This document shows, piece by piece, positions 39,634-48,029 of a stretch of 64,000 nucleotides of DNA (positions are counted from its first letter, which is position 1; each line of letters starts with the position of its first letter). The translations under genes and the position numbers were made by a program. Origin of the DNA: Streptomyces diastatochromogenes (GTDB lineage Bacteria; Actinomycetota; Actinomycetes; Streptomycetales; Streptomycetaceae); NCBI RefSeq assembly GCF_002242805.1, contig NZ_MCGQ01000034.1:263242-327241 (forward strand), in the 5' to 3' direction. The notes under the pieces were generated by a model that did no database searches, had not been told where the DNA came from, and saw nothing but the letters and a program-made list of their open reading frames with translations.

Positions 39634-40258
39634 CCCGGGTATCACTCTGCTGATCGTCGACGACCATCCCGTCGTACGCGACGGCCTGCGCGGCATGTTC
39701 GAGTCCGCGCCGGGCTTCACCGTGCTCGGCGAGGCCGCGGGCGGCGTCGAGGCCGTCGAACGGGCCGCCACCCTGGACCCGGACGTCATCCTCATGGACC
39801 TGCGGATGCCGGGCGGCGGCGGAGTCGAGGCGATCGCCGAACTGACCCGGCGCGGCGCCCGTGCCAAGGTCCTGGTGCTGACGACGTACGACACGGACTC
39901 CGACACCCTCCCGGCGATCGAGGCGGGCGCCACCGGCTACCTCCTCAAGGACGCCCCGCGCGACGAGCTGTTCACCGCGGTCCGGGCCGCCGCTCAGGGC
40001 CGTACGGTGCTCTCCCCGGCCGTCGCCTCCCGCCTGGTCCACGCCGTCCGCACCCCCGGCAACGATCCCCTGTCGGCCCGCGAGCGCGAGGTGCTGGCCC
40101 TGGTCGCCAAGGGCACGTCCAACCGCGAGATCGCCCGCGAACTGTTCATCAGCGAGGCCACCGTGAAGACCCATCTCACCCACCTGTACGCCAAGTTGGG
40201 CGTGAAGGACCGGGCGGCCGCGGTGGCGGTGGCGTACGACCGGGGGATCCTCGGCTGA
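39623..40258 (+). CDS. NarL/LuxR-family response regulator
   Basis: A 211-residue regulator: receiver domain with phospho-acceptor Asp59 (VILMDLRMPG), acidic pair in LLIVDDHPVVRDG and Lys in YLLKDAP; then a LuxR-type helix-turn-helix (LSAREREVLALVAKGTSNREIARELFISEATVKTHL). The start at 39623 overlaps the kinase gene by 11 bases. It is the cognate partner of the kinase and probably controls the exporter operon. Confidence 0.93.
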   Translation: MNSDPGITLLIVDDHPVVRDGLRGMFESAPGFTVLGEAAGGVEAVERAATLDPDVILMDLRMPGGGGVEAIAELTRRGARAKVLVLTTYDTDSDTLPAIEAGATGYLLKDAPRDELFTAVRAAAQGRTVLSPAVASRLVHAVRTPGNDPLSAREREVLALVAKGTSNREIARELFISEATVKTHLTHLYAKLGVKDRAAAVAVAYDRGILG

Positions 40259-40367
40259 CGCCTCGGGCCCGGTTTATTCGATGGAGCAACCATCCTTACG
40301 CTGAGTACGTTCGACGTCTCCGGTCAGGGCCGCTGTCCCGGTGAACGTCGAGCGGAACGGGGGACGG

Positions 40368-42086
40368 ATGATCGACGCGTACGAGGATCCAGGCACGCCC
40401 GACACCCGTGGCGGCTGGCACTACCTGTGGTGGCTGGTGCTGCGTCAGCCGGTGCGGTCGCTGGCCGGGGCGTTGCTGGGCAGTACGTGGATGGTGCTGA
40501 TGGCGGCGCAGCCGTACATGATGGCGCGGGCCGTGGACGACGGGCTGGTGCCGGGGCGGTTGGACGTGCTCGGCTGGTGGACCGCCGTGATGTTCGGGGT
40601 CGGGGCGCTGAACGCCTGGCTGAGCATCATGCGGCACCGCACGATGACCCGGGTGCGGATGGACGCCAACTTCCGTACGGTCAAGCTGGTCGTCGGCCAC
40701 GCGACCCGGCTGGGGGCGGTGCTGCCGCGCCGGGCCGGGGCCGGGGAGGTCGTCACCATCGGGGTCGGCGACGTGGCGACCCTCGCGCAGGCGCTGACGG
40801 TGGTCGGGCCCGGGGTGGGCTCGATCGTGGTGTACATCGTCGTGGCCGGGCTGCTGCTGGCCATCTCGGCGCCGCTCGCCGCCGTGGTGCTGCTCGGGGT
40901 GCCGGTGATCGCGCTGCTCACCGGGCCGCTGACGCTGCGGCTCCAGGGCGCGGAGAGCGAGTACCGGGAGCGGCAGGGCGTGCTGGCGGCGCGCATCGGA
41001 GACCTCGCGGGCGGGCTGCGCGTCCTCAACGGCCTGGGCGGCAAGGGGCTGTTCTCGGACGCCTTCCGGAAGGACTCGCAGCGGCTGCGCGCGCAGGGCT
41101 ACCGGGTGGGCGCGGTGGCCAGCTGGGTGCAGGCGCTCGGGGTCGGCCTGCCCACGCTGTTCCTGGCCGTGGTGACCTGGCTGGCGGCCCGGCTGGCGGC
41201 CGAGAAGTCCATCAGCGTCGGCGAGTTGGTGGCGGTCTACGGCTATGTGGCGGTGCTGATCGGGCCGGTGGCGTTCTTCGTGCAGATGGCCTACGAACTG
41301 AACCGGGGCGTGGTGGCCGCGCGCCGGGTCGTACGGCTGCTGCGCCTTGAGCCGGAGCCGGACACGGGCACCCTGGCCGCACCGGACGGGCCGGCCGAGC
41401 TGTGCGATCCGGCGTCCGGGGTGCGGGTGGCGCCGGGCCGGCTGGTCGCGCTGGCCGCCGTCCGCCCCGCGGAGGCCGCCGCCGTGGTCGACCGCCTGGG
41501 CCGGTACGGCCCCACCGAGGCCACCTGGGGCGGGGTACGGCTCGACGCCGTCCCGCTCGCCGACGTGCGGGCCCGGATCCTGGTCGCGGACAACGAGGCG
41601 GACCTGTTCGCCGGACCGCTGAGGGAGGTCGTTGCCGCCGAGCACCCGGCCGAGGAGGCCGCGCTGCGCCGGGCGGTGTACGCGGCCGCCGCCGAGGATG
41701 TCGTACGAGGTCTGCCGGACGGGCTGGACTCGGCGGTGACCGGGCAGGGGCGAAGCCTCTCCGGCGGGCAGCGGCAGCGCGTCCGGCTGGTGCGGGCGCT
41801 GCTGGCGGACCCCGAGGTACTGCTCGCCGTCGAGCCGACCTCGGCGCTGGACGCCCACACGGAGTCCACGGTCGCCGAGCGGCTGCGGGAGGCCCGGGAG
41901 GGCCGTACGACGGTGGTGGTGAGCACCTCGCCGCTGGTACTGGACCGCGCCGACACGGTGCTGTTCCTGACCGACGGCAAGGTGACGGCGAGCGGCCCGC
42001 ATCGACGGCTGCTCGTGGAAGAGCCCGGCTATCGGGCGCTGGTGGCACGAGACGCCGATGACACTGCCGAGGAGGCCGTACGGTGA
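40368..42086 (+). CDS. ABC half-transporter with lost Walker A (degenerate ATPase)
   Basis: A 572-residue protein with a six-helix exporter domain and an ATPase domain. At the expected Walker A position (~residues 355-380) it reads GRLVALAAVRPAEAAAVVDRL, with no GxxxxGK. Walker B reads LLAVEPTSALD, with Val488 in place of Asp. The switch His region is VVVSTSPLVL, also lacking His. The signature LSGGQRQR (464-471) is perfect. It therefore cannot bind ATP normally but can complete its partner's site. ATG 40368 has GGGGGA just upstream; GTG 40341 is also open. Confidence 0.9.
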   Translation: MIDAYEDPGTPDTRGGWHYLWWLVLRQPVRSLAGALLGSTWMVLMAAQPYMMARAVDDGLVPGRLDVLGWWTAVMFGVGALNAWLSIMRHRTMTRVRMDANFRTVKLVVGHATRLGAVLPRRAGAGEVVTIGVGDVATLAQALTVVGPGVGSIVVYIVVAGLLLAISAPLAAVVLLGVPVIALLTGPLTLRLQGAESEYRERQGVLAARIGDLAGGLRVLNGLGGKGLFSDAFRKDSQRLRAQGYRVGAVASWVQALGVGLPTLFLAVVTWLAARLAAEKSISVGELVAVYGYVAVLIGPVAFFVQMAYELNRGVVAARRVVRLLRLEPEPDTGTLAAPDGPAELCDPASGVRVAPGRLVALAAVRPAEAAAVVDRLGRYGPTEATWGGVRLDAVPLADVRARILVADNEADLFAGPLREVVAAEHPAEEAALRRAVYAAAAEDVVRGLPDGLDSAVTGQGRSLSGGQRQRVRLVRALLADPEVLLAVEPTSALDAHTESTVAERLREAREGRTTVVVSTSPLVLDRADTVLFLTDGKVTASGPHRRLLVEEPGYRALVARDADDTAEEAVR

Positions 42087-42250
42087 CGGACACGGGACTG
42101 CTGCCGGTCGCGGACCGGGCCGGGGTGCGGCCGACGGGACGACCGTCACGGGCCGACGGACGGCTGCTCGACGGTGCCGGGTTGCTGCGGGCGACGGCCG
42201 GGCGGCTGCCACGCACCGCCGGGCGGGCGTTCGAGGAGGCCGCACGGTGA
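42083..42250 (+). CDS. 55-codon ORF coupled between the two ABC genes (start-region duplication)
   Basis: A GTG at 42083 overlaps the stop of the first ABC gene, and the frame's TGA at 42248-42250 overlaps the GTG of the second (42247). The first ~16 codons (TDTGLLPVADRAGVR) repeat almost exactly the N-terminus of the second ABC protein (TSDTGLLPVADRAGVR), and the similarity starts ~13 bases before each GTG (gaggaggcc-acggtga). The rest is Arg/Gly/Ala-rich with no known domain. It is most likely a duplication relic that may keep translational coupling between the genes. Confidence 0.5.
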   Translation: MTDTGLLPVADRAGVRPTGRPSRADGRLLDGAGLLRATAGRLPRTAGRAFEEAAR

Positions 42251-44013
42251 CCAGCGACACGGGACTGCTGCCGGTCGCCGACCGGGCCGGGGTGCGGCGG
42301 GCGACCGGGCGGCTGGTGCTGGCCGATCGGCGGGCGTTCGCCGCCGCGTTGGTGCTCAACGCGTTGTCGGCCGGGGCGGGGCTCGCCGGGCCGTGGCTGG
42401 TCGGGCGGATCATCGACGAGGTGCGGGCGGGACACGGGGTCGGGGCGGTGGACCGGCTGGCGCTGTGGATCCTGGTCTGCTCGCTGGCCCAGCTGCTGCT
42501 GGCGCGCTGGGCGCGGTACGTGGGGCACCGGTTCGGGGAGCGGACGCTGGCCCGGGTGCGCGAGGAGTACGTCGACCGGGTGCTGGCGCTGCCCGCGTCG
42601 ACGGTGGAGCGGGCCGGCACCGGCGACCTGACCGCGCGCGGTACGGCCGACGTGGCGACCGTCGGCACCACGCTGCGGGACGTCGGACCGGAGCTGCTGG
42701 TGTGCACCGTGCAGGCGCTGTTCGTGCTCGGTGCGGTGTTCGCGCTCGACCCGGTGCTGGGGCTGTTCGGCGTGCTGGGTCTGACCCCGATCTGGCTGGC
42801 GCTGCGCTGGTATCTGCGCCGGGCGCGGGACGGTTACCTCGCCGAGGGCGCGGCCACCTCGGAGGTCGCCGAGATCGTGGCGGCGACCGCGGCCGGGGCG
42901 CGGACGGTCGAGGCGTTCCGGCTCCGGCGGCGGCGGATCACGGCGAGCCGGGACACGCTGGAGAAGTCCCGCCGCACCCGCTTCTACACCCTCCACCTGC
43001 GCACGGTGTTCTTCCCCGCGGTCGAGGTGACGTACAGCGTCCCGGTGGTGGGGGTGCTGCTGCTCGGCGGATGGCTGCACGAGCGGGGCGCGGTGGGCGT
43101 CGGGGCGGTGGTGGCCGCGGCGCTGTATCTGCGGCAGTTCACCGAGCCGCTGGACCAGATCCTGATGCGGGTGGAGCAACTGCAGAGCAGCGGTGCCTCG
43201 TTCGCGCGGGTGGAGGGGCTGGCGCAGGCGCCCCGGGCGGAGGCGGAGGACGGCTCTCCGGAGCCGGCGGACGACCGGATCGACGTGCGCGGGGTGCGGT
43301 ACGCGTACGAGCGCGGCGGTGAGGTGCTGCGCGGGGTGGACCTGACGGTACGCCCCGGCGAACGCCTCGCCGTGGTGGGCCCGTCGGGCGCCGGCAAGAC
43401 CACCCTCAGCAGGCTGCTGGCGGGCATCGACACCCCGAGGGCGGGCACGGTGACGGTCGGCGGCGTACCGATCGCGTCCCTGGAACCGGAACGCCTGCGC
43501 CGTCAGGTCGTCCTGGTCACCCAGGAACACCACGTGTTCCTCGGCACGGTCCGCGACAACCTCCTGATCGCCGAACCCACGGCCACCGACGCCGACCTGT
43601 GGGCGGCGCTGACGGCGGTGGGCGCCGACGACTGGGTCCGCGCCCTGCCCTCCGCCCTCGACAGCCCGCTGGGCCCGAACGGCCACCCCACCGACGGCTC
43701 CCAGGCCCAGCAACTCGCCCTGGCCCGGGTCGTGCTGGCCGACCCGCACACCCTCATCCTCGACGAGGCCACCGCCCTGCTGGACCCCACCACGGCCCGC
43801 CACACCGAACGCGCCCTGGCCGCGGTCCTGGAGTCCCGCACGGTCATCGCCATCGCCCACCGCCTCCACACGGCCCACGACGCGGACCGGGTGGCGGTGA
43901 TGGAGGACGGCCTCCTGACAGAGCTGGGCACCCACGAGGAACTGGTGGCCGCGAACGGGGCCTACGCGGCCCTGTGGCGAACCTGGCACGGGGACGCGCC
44001 CGCCGAGGACTAG
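42247..44013 (+). CDS. ABC half-transporter with intact Walker motifs but altered signature
   Basis: A 588-residue protein: six-helix exporter domain, then an ATPase domain. Walker A is GPSGAGKT (378-385), Walker B is LILDEATALLD with Asp506 and Glu507, and the switch His is in IAIAHRL. The signature, however, is TDGSQAQQ (482-489) instead of LSGGQRQR. Its ATP site would be completed by the intact LSGGQ of the upstream protein. The two thus form an obligate heterodimer with one working site. Substrate unknown. Confidence 0.92.
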   Translation: MTSDTGLLPVADRAGVRRATGRLVLADRRAFAAALVLNALSAGAGLAGPWLVGRIIDEVRAGHGVGAVDRLALWILVCSLAQLLLARWARYVGHRFGERTLARVREEYVDRVLALPASTVERAGTGDLTARGTADVATVGTTLRDVGPELLVCTVQALFVLGAVFALDPVLGLFGVLGLTPIWLALRWYLRRARDGYLAEGAATSEVAEIVAATAAGARTVEAFRLRRRRITASRDTLEKSRRTRFYTLHLRTVFFPAVEVTYSVPVVGVLLLGGWLHERGAVGVGAVVAAALYLRQFTEPLDQILMRVEQLQSSGASFARVEGLAQAPRAEAEDGSPEPADDRIDVRGVRYAYERGGEVLRGVDLTVRPGERLAVVGPSGAGKTTLSRLLAGIDTPRAGTVTVGGVPIASLEPERLRRQVVLVTQEHHVFLGTVRDNLLIAEPTATDADLWAALTAVGADDWVRALPSALDSPLGPNGHPTDGSQAQQLALARVVLADPHTLILDEATALLDPTTARHTERALAAVLESRTVIAIAHRLHTAHDADRVAVMEDGLLTELGTHEELVAANGAYAALWRTWHGDAPAED

Positions 44014-44019
44014 GGCCTG

Positions 44020-44037
44020 TCCGGCGGATCACGCCGG
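44020..44037. terminator. Small stem-loop between convergent genes
   Basis: CCGGCG (44021-44026) and CGCCGG (44032-44037) with a 5-base loop lie in the 35-base gap between the ABC gene and the SgcJ-like gene, where a bidirectional terminator would be expected. Confidence 0.4.
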
Positions 44038-44048
44038 CGGATCGGGCG

Positions 44049-44423
44049 CTACTCGAGGCGGGAGACCTGGTAGTGGTCGATGCGCCAGTCGTCGTCCGAC
44101 CGCTTCAGCAGGACGCAGAGGCTGACGGTCAGCGTGGGACGGTCGGTGAAGGAGAAGTCGACCTTCAGGTAGCCGAGTACGAGGTCGTCGGTAAGGCGCC
44201 GGCTCTCCTGGACGCGGTACTCGGCCGACAGGCCCAGGGGTTGGGACGCGTAGTAGTCGGCGACGCCCTGCGGTCCGACGCTGTAGGGGTGCAGCCCCTG
44301 GAAGATCGCGTCCTCGGTGAAGAGGGCGGCGACCCGCTGCGGCTCATGGTGGTCGACGCCCGCTTTCCACCGGTCGAGGACGCTGTGCAGGATCGCTTCG
44401 GTATCGGTCTTGGTGTGCGTCAT
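44049..44423 (-). CDS. SgcJ/EcaC family NTF2-like protein
   Basis: A 124-residue protein of the NTF2-like superfamily: ILHSVLDRWKAGVDHHEPQRVAALFTEDAIFQG near the N-terminus and LTVSLCVLLKRSDDDWRIDHYQVSRLE at the C-terminus match SgcJ/EcaC members. These cone-shaped proteins bind small molecules or act as isomerases/hydrolases, but this family's activity is mostly unassigned. It starts 9 bases after the SDR stop and is probably the second gene of that operon, under the palindromic operator near 45200. Confidence 0.8.
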   Translation of the reverse strand: MTHTKTDTEAILHSVLDRWKAGVDHHEPQRVAALFTEDAIFQGLHPYSVGPQGVADYYASQPLGLSAEYRVQESRRLTDDLVLGYLKVDFSFTDRPTLTVSLCVLLKRSDDDWRIDHYQVSRLE

Positions 44424-44432
44424 GGTTCTCCT

Positions 44433-45140
44433 TCAGTGGCCGGCGCTGACGCCGCCGTCGACGTGGAGGATCTCGCCCGTGACGAACGGGGCGTTCTCCA
44501 GGTAGATCACCGCGTCCACGATGTCGCTCTGCTCGCCCATCCGGCCGACCGGCTGCAGGCCGGCGAGCACCTCATGGGTCTCCTCCGCGTGCATCGGCGT
44601 CTTGATGGTGCCCGGGGAGACCGCGTTGGCGCGGATGCCCCGGGTGGCGTACTCGATGGCCAGTGACTTGGTGGCGGACTGCAGTCCGCCCTTGGTCAGC
44701 GAGGCCAGTACCGAGGGGACGCGGGAGTCCGCGTGGTCGACCAGGCTGGTGGTGACGTTGACGAGGTGACCGCCGCCCTGGGTGAGCATCTGCTCGACGG
44801 CCAGCTGGGTGACGCGGAAGAAGCCGGCGAGGTTCACCCCGGTCACGGCGGCGTAGTCGTCCTGGGTGTAGTCGGTGAAGGGCTTGGCGACGAAGATTCC
44901 CGCGTTGTTGACCAGGGTGTCGATACGGCCGAACCGCTCCACGCCGGCGGCGATGACGCGTTCGGCCGTGGCGGGGTCGGTGATGTCGCCCTGGACGGTC
45001 AGGACGTCCGGGTCGCCGGAGGACGCGATGCCGCGCGAGGTGGCGACGACGGCGTAGCCGAGCTTGCGGTAGGCGTCGACGAGTCCGGCGCCGATGCCCT
45101 GGGAGGCGCCGGTGATGACTGCGACCTTCTGCGTGCTCAT
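44433..45140 (-). CDS. SDR family oxidoreductase lacking the catalytic Tyr
   Basis: A 235-residue short-chain dehydrogenase/reductase-fold protein. The cofactor motif is TGASQGIG (10-17), NNAG is intact (78-81), and Ser132 is in place. The active-site YxxxK is replaced: the segment reads VLASLTK, with Ala146 where Tyr should be and Lys150 kept. The C-terminus DGGVSAGH is typical of classical SDRs. It may be a non-redox or altered-mechanism member. It heads a two-gene operon with the SgcJ-like gene; the ATG at 45140 is 60 bases from the palindrome. Confidence 0.87.
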   Translation of the reverse strand: MSTQKVAVITGASQGIGAGLVDAYRKLGYAVVATSRGIASSGDPDVLTVQGDITDPATAERVIAAGVERFGRIDTLVNNAGIFVAKPFTDYTQDDYAAVTGVNLAGFFRVTQLAVEQMLTQGGGHLVNVTTSLVDHADSRVPSVLASLTKGGLQSATKSLAIEYATRGIRANAVSPGTIKTPMHAEETHEVLAGLQPVGRMGEQSDIVDAVIYLENAPFVTGEILHVDGGVSAGH

Positions 45141-45199
45141 GAGGATGTTCTCCAGAGTGGGGTGGGACCGAGGGATTCCGCGACCTGACGTCCAGTTAC

Positions 45200-45217
45200 T
45201 AGCCGACCGGTCGACTA
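45200..45217. promoter_or_regulatory. Palindromic operator upstream of the SDR operon (TetR-type)
   Basis: TAGCCGACCGGTCGACTA is an 18-base palindrome with one mismatched pair, ~60 bases before the SDR start. The 15-base string CGACCGGTCGACTAT (45204-45218) recurs exactly just upstream of the TetR gene at 52862-52876. I infer that the TetR protein binds both. Confidence 0.65.
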
Positions 45218-45354
45218 TGTGACCGTAGGCCGACTCGTCGGAGGGCGTCAAAGGTCGAGAGGGCCCCGGCCGGGACCCGCTTCCTAGCAACTGAGAGGCG
45301 CGGGCTCCCAGTGCACGTCAGCGGGACAGCGCCCCCGCTCGCCGCCGGAAGTCG

Positions 45355-46278
45355 CTAGCGCTGGTACGGGTCCCCGTCGGGCAGCCAGCTGTCCGGGCCG
45401 TGGATGCCCAGGTCGCCGACGCCCTCGCAGAGGGCCTCGACGACGGCGAGGACCGCCGTACGGACTTCGTCGCGGCGCCGCACCAGGGACCAGGTCCAGT
45501 GGATCCGCGGGGCGACGACAGGGCGTTGGACGAGGTCGGGAGGGAGCGGAGTCGTCTGGCCCTTGGGCGAGTTGATGACGGGGCGGCCGCTGCGGCGGAC
45601 GTGGTCGAAGAAGGCGGGGCCGGTGATGCCGCCGTCGGAGATGCGCAGCGCGCGGGCCCCGGTGTCCCGGGCCAGTTGCTCGGCGTAGGCGTTCCAGGAC
45701 GACCAGGAGGTGGCGTCGTCGTCCAGGAGTACGGCGGTCTCCCCGGCGGTCACCTCGCTCGTGTCCTTGCCGGTGGCGACGGCGTAGAGCCGGTCGGCGC
45801 CGATGAGCCGGGCGCACAGGTCGCGCCGCTCCAGGTCCTCGGTGCGCACCCAGCACACCGCGAGGTCCAGGCCGCCGTCGGCGACCCGGGCGGCCTGGGC
45901 GTGCGAGGGGGCGACCCATGCGTCGATGTGGACCTGGGCCACGGCGGAGGTACGGGCGATCAGGTCCGCGGGCAGCCAGTTGACGTAGCCGAGCCGGACC
46001 GGTTCCGAACCCGCCAGCCCACGCGCGCGTCGCTGCAGGTCGTCGGCCTGTTCCAGCAGGGCGCGGGTGTGCGGGAGCAGCGCCGAGCCGGCCGGGGTGA
46101 GGGCCACCGAACGGCGGTCGCGGTCGAACAGCCGCACCCCCAGGTCGCGTTCGAGCGCCTTGATCTGCTGGGACAGGGACGGCCCGGCGATCAGGAGCCG
46201 TTTGGCGGCCCGGCCGAAGTTGAGTTCCTCGGCCACCGCGACGAAGTAGCGAAGTTGGCGCAGCTCCACGCCCGTCAT
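45355..46278 (-). CDS. LysR family transcriptional regulator
   Basis: A 307-residue LysR-type regulator. The N-terminal helix-turn-helix is complete: ELRQLRYFVAVAEELNFGRAAKRLLIAGPSLSQQIKALERDLGVRLFDRDRRSVALTPAG in overview (positions ~4-63), followed by a LysR substrate-binding domain with a compact effector pocket. The ATG at 46278 is 150 bases from the divergent muconolactone-isomerase-like gene, its most likely target. LysR proteins commonly control aromatic catabolic genes with a pathway intermediate as inducer. Confidence 0.9.
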   Translation of the reverse strand: MTGVELRQLRYFVAVAEELNFGRAAKRLLIAGPSLSQQIKALERDLGVRLFDRDRRSVALTPAGSALLPHTRALLEQADDLQRRARGLAGSEPVRLGYVNWLPADLIARTSAVAQVHIDAWVAPSHAQAARVADGGLDLAVCWVRTEDLERRDLCARLIGADRLYAVATGKDTSEVTAGETAVLLDDDATSWSSWNAYAEQLARDTGARALRISDGGITGPAFFDHVRRSGRPVINSPKGQTTPLPPDLVQRPVVAPRIHWTWSLVRRRDEVRTAVLAVVEALCEGVGDLGIHGPDSWLPDGDPYQR

Positions 46279-46428
46279 GCTACGTCGGTGAGAGGCGGCG
46301 CCTCCCAGGAGCGAGGAAGCCTGTCGTGGCGTGCCCGCCGGGGCGGGCGGACGATGAGGACATGGAGGCCCGGCGAGAAGTGACCGCGGCGGGCCCGGCC
46401 GTACGCCCCACCGAAGCGGAGCAGGACC

Positions 46429-46719
46429 ATGCGAGAGTTCCTGGTCGAGATCACGACCACCGTCCCCGACGGCACCAGCCAGGACGAGGTCGACAGGCGG
46501 CGGGCCGCCGAGGCGGTCCGCGCGCGGGAACTGGCCGCCACCGGCAACCTGGCGCGGCTGTGGCGCCCGGTCGGCGAGCTGCGCAGCATCGGCGTCTGGC
46601 GGGCCGCGGACGAGGCGGAACTCCACGAGAAGGTGCTCGGCACCCTGCCCCTGCGCCCGTGGATGACCGTGACCGTCACCCCGCTCGAACCCCACCCCAA
46701 CGACCCGGGCAGCCACTGA
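46429..46719 (+). CDS. Muconolactone delta-isomerase family protein
   Basis: A 96-residue protein matching the length and pattern of CatC-type muconolactone isomerases: REFLVEITTTVPDG at the N-terminus, GNLARLWRPVGELRSIGVWRAADEAELHEKV in the middle and LPLRPWMTVTVTPLEPHP at the end. CatC converts muconolactone to beta-ketoadipate enol-lactone in the catechol branch. No catA or catB is nearby, so a related lactone may be the substrate. A 168-base stretch after it holds nothing I recognise. Confidence 0.82.
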   Translation: MREFLVEITTTVPDGTSQDEVDRRRAAEAVRARELAATGNLARLWRPVGELRSIGVWRAADEAELHEKVLGTLPLRPWMTVTVTPLEPHPNDPGSH

Positions 46720-46887
46720 CGGCACAGCCGCCGCCCGCACCCCGTTCCACCCGCACCACGGGGTGGAGGTGCGGCAGGGCGCTCCGGTACGACGGCCCGC
46801 ACCTGCGGAGGCCACGGCGGACCCTGACAGGGGCGAAGCCTGAGGGAGCGGAGCCGAGTTCAGGGCTCGGAGCAAGCCGACGGCACC

Positions 46888-47973
46888 TCAAGTCGCCGGC
46901 TCCGCCCAGAGGTCGGGCGGGATGACGCCGACGGAGCGGCCATGGGGGTCCAGGAGGTGCCCGAGCAGTTTGTCCTGGCGCAGGGCGATGACGCGGTCGA
47001 CGATGTCGAGGCTCGGGTGAGCGGTGGCAAGTTGGGTTTCCAGGCGCAGGACGTCACTGACGGAGTGCAGGCTCGCCTGGAGGATGAGGTTGTGGGGACC
47101 GCTGACGGCGGCGCAGTTGCGGGTTTCGGGCAGGCGGATGAGGGCCGGACCGATCTCGGGGAGGTCGGCGGGCGGGACTTTGGCCCAGAGGGTGACCGAG
47201 ACGGGCCAGCCGCCGAGGGGCCGGGCGAAGTCGCAGCGGAACCGCAGGAGGCCGCGTCGGGTGAGGTGTTCGGTGCGGCGTTTGGCGGTGTTGAGGCTGA
47301 CGCCGAGGTCGTTGGCCAGGCTCTGGTAGGGAGCGCGGCCGTCGTGGGCGAGCCGGGTGATGAGGGCGCGGTCGAAGGGGGTGATCTCGCCCGGGGCGAC
47401 CGGGGTGTGGGCCGGTGGCGGGCCGGTCAGCTGGGCGCGCTGGTCGGGGGCCAGGGCGGCGATGCGCCATCGGCCGCCCTCGGTGAACATGTGGGTGACG
47501 ATCCGGGCCTGCACGGTGGCGACACCGGGGAGGTGCGGGAGCAGGTCGAGGGTGTAGCGGGAGAGGGCCGGCAGGTCGCGGGTGGCGACGACGGCGAGGA
47601 TGTCGTGGCCGGCGGCGGCACGCTCGATCGTGAGCATGTGGGGGTGTGCGCCCAGGGTCCGCGCGACCTCGGCGGTGGTTCCCGGGGAGCAGTCGATCAC
47701 GACGAAGGCCACGCAGATCTGCTCGAACAGGCGTGGGCCGGGCGAGAAGCCCACCCAGGCGGTGCCCTGGTCGGCCAGGCGGCCGAAGCGGCGCGCGACG
47801 GTGACCGGGTCGACGCCCAGGGCGCGCCCCAGCTCGGTCCATGAGGCCCGCGGCTGCAACTGCAAGGCGTTGATCAGTGCCAGCTCGCCCTCTGTCAGCA
47901 GCGGCGGTGCATCATCCTGCACGTTCCTGTCCTGTGAGCCAGAATCCTGCGTTTGGCGGCTTTCGTCCGTCAC
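46888..47973 (-). CDS. Lrp/AsnC family regulator with two modules
   Basis: A 361-residue protein with two Lrp-type units. The first helix-turn-helix is LINALQLQPRASWTELGRALGVDPVTVARRFGRL, the second LITRLAHDGRAPYQSLANDLGVSLNTAKRRTEHL, each followed by a RAM-like domain (for example VVIDCSPGTTAEVARTLG). A GTG start at 47973 gives TDESRQTQ; further upstream codons are also open. It is divergent from the FMN oxidase gene by only 56 bases, so it most likely regulates that gene in response to an amino-acid-like or hydroxy-acid ligand. Confidence 0.88.
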   Translation of the reverse strand: MTDESRQTQDSGSQDRNVQDDAPPLLTEGELALINALQLQPRASWTELGRALGVDPVTVARRFGRLADQGTAWVGFSPGPRLFEQICVAFVVIDCSPGTTAEVARTLGAHPHMLTIERAAAGHDILAVVATRDLPALSRYTLDLLPHLPGVATVQARIVTHMFTEGGRWRIAALAPDQRAQLTGPPPAHTPVAPGEITPFDRALITRLAHDGRAPYQSLANDLGVSLNTAKRRTEHLTRRGLLRFRCDFARPLGGWPVSVTLWAKVPPADLPEIGPALIRLPETRNCAAVSGPHNLILQASLHSVSDVLRLETQLATAHPSLDIVDRVIALRQDKLLGHLLDPHGRSVGVIPPDLWAEPAT

Positions 47974-48029
47974 TCTCCCATTGTGGACTTCAGGGGCCCG
48001 CACCCGGCGAGCGTGAAGGAGGGCCGATC

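Noticed and set aside
46292..46304. Palindrome GAGGC-GGC-GCCTC near the LysR start, considered as a LysR operator.
   Set aside because: It lacks the T-N11-A form and has no second copy; in this GC-rich DNA such a short repeat is expected by chance.
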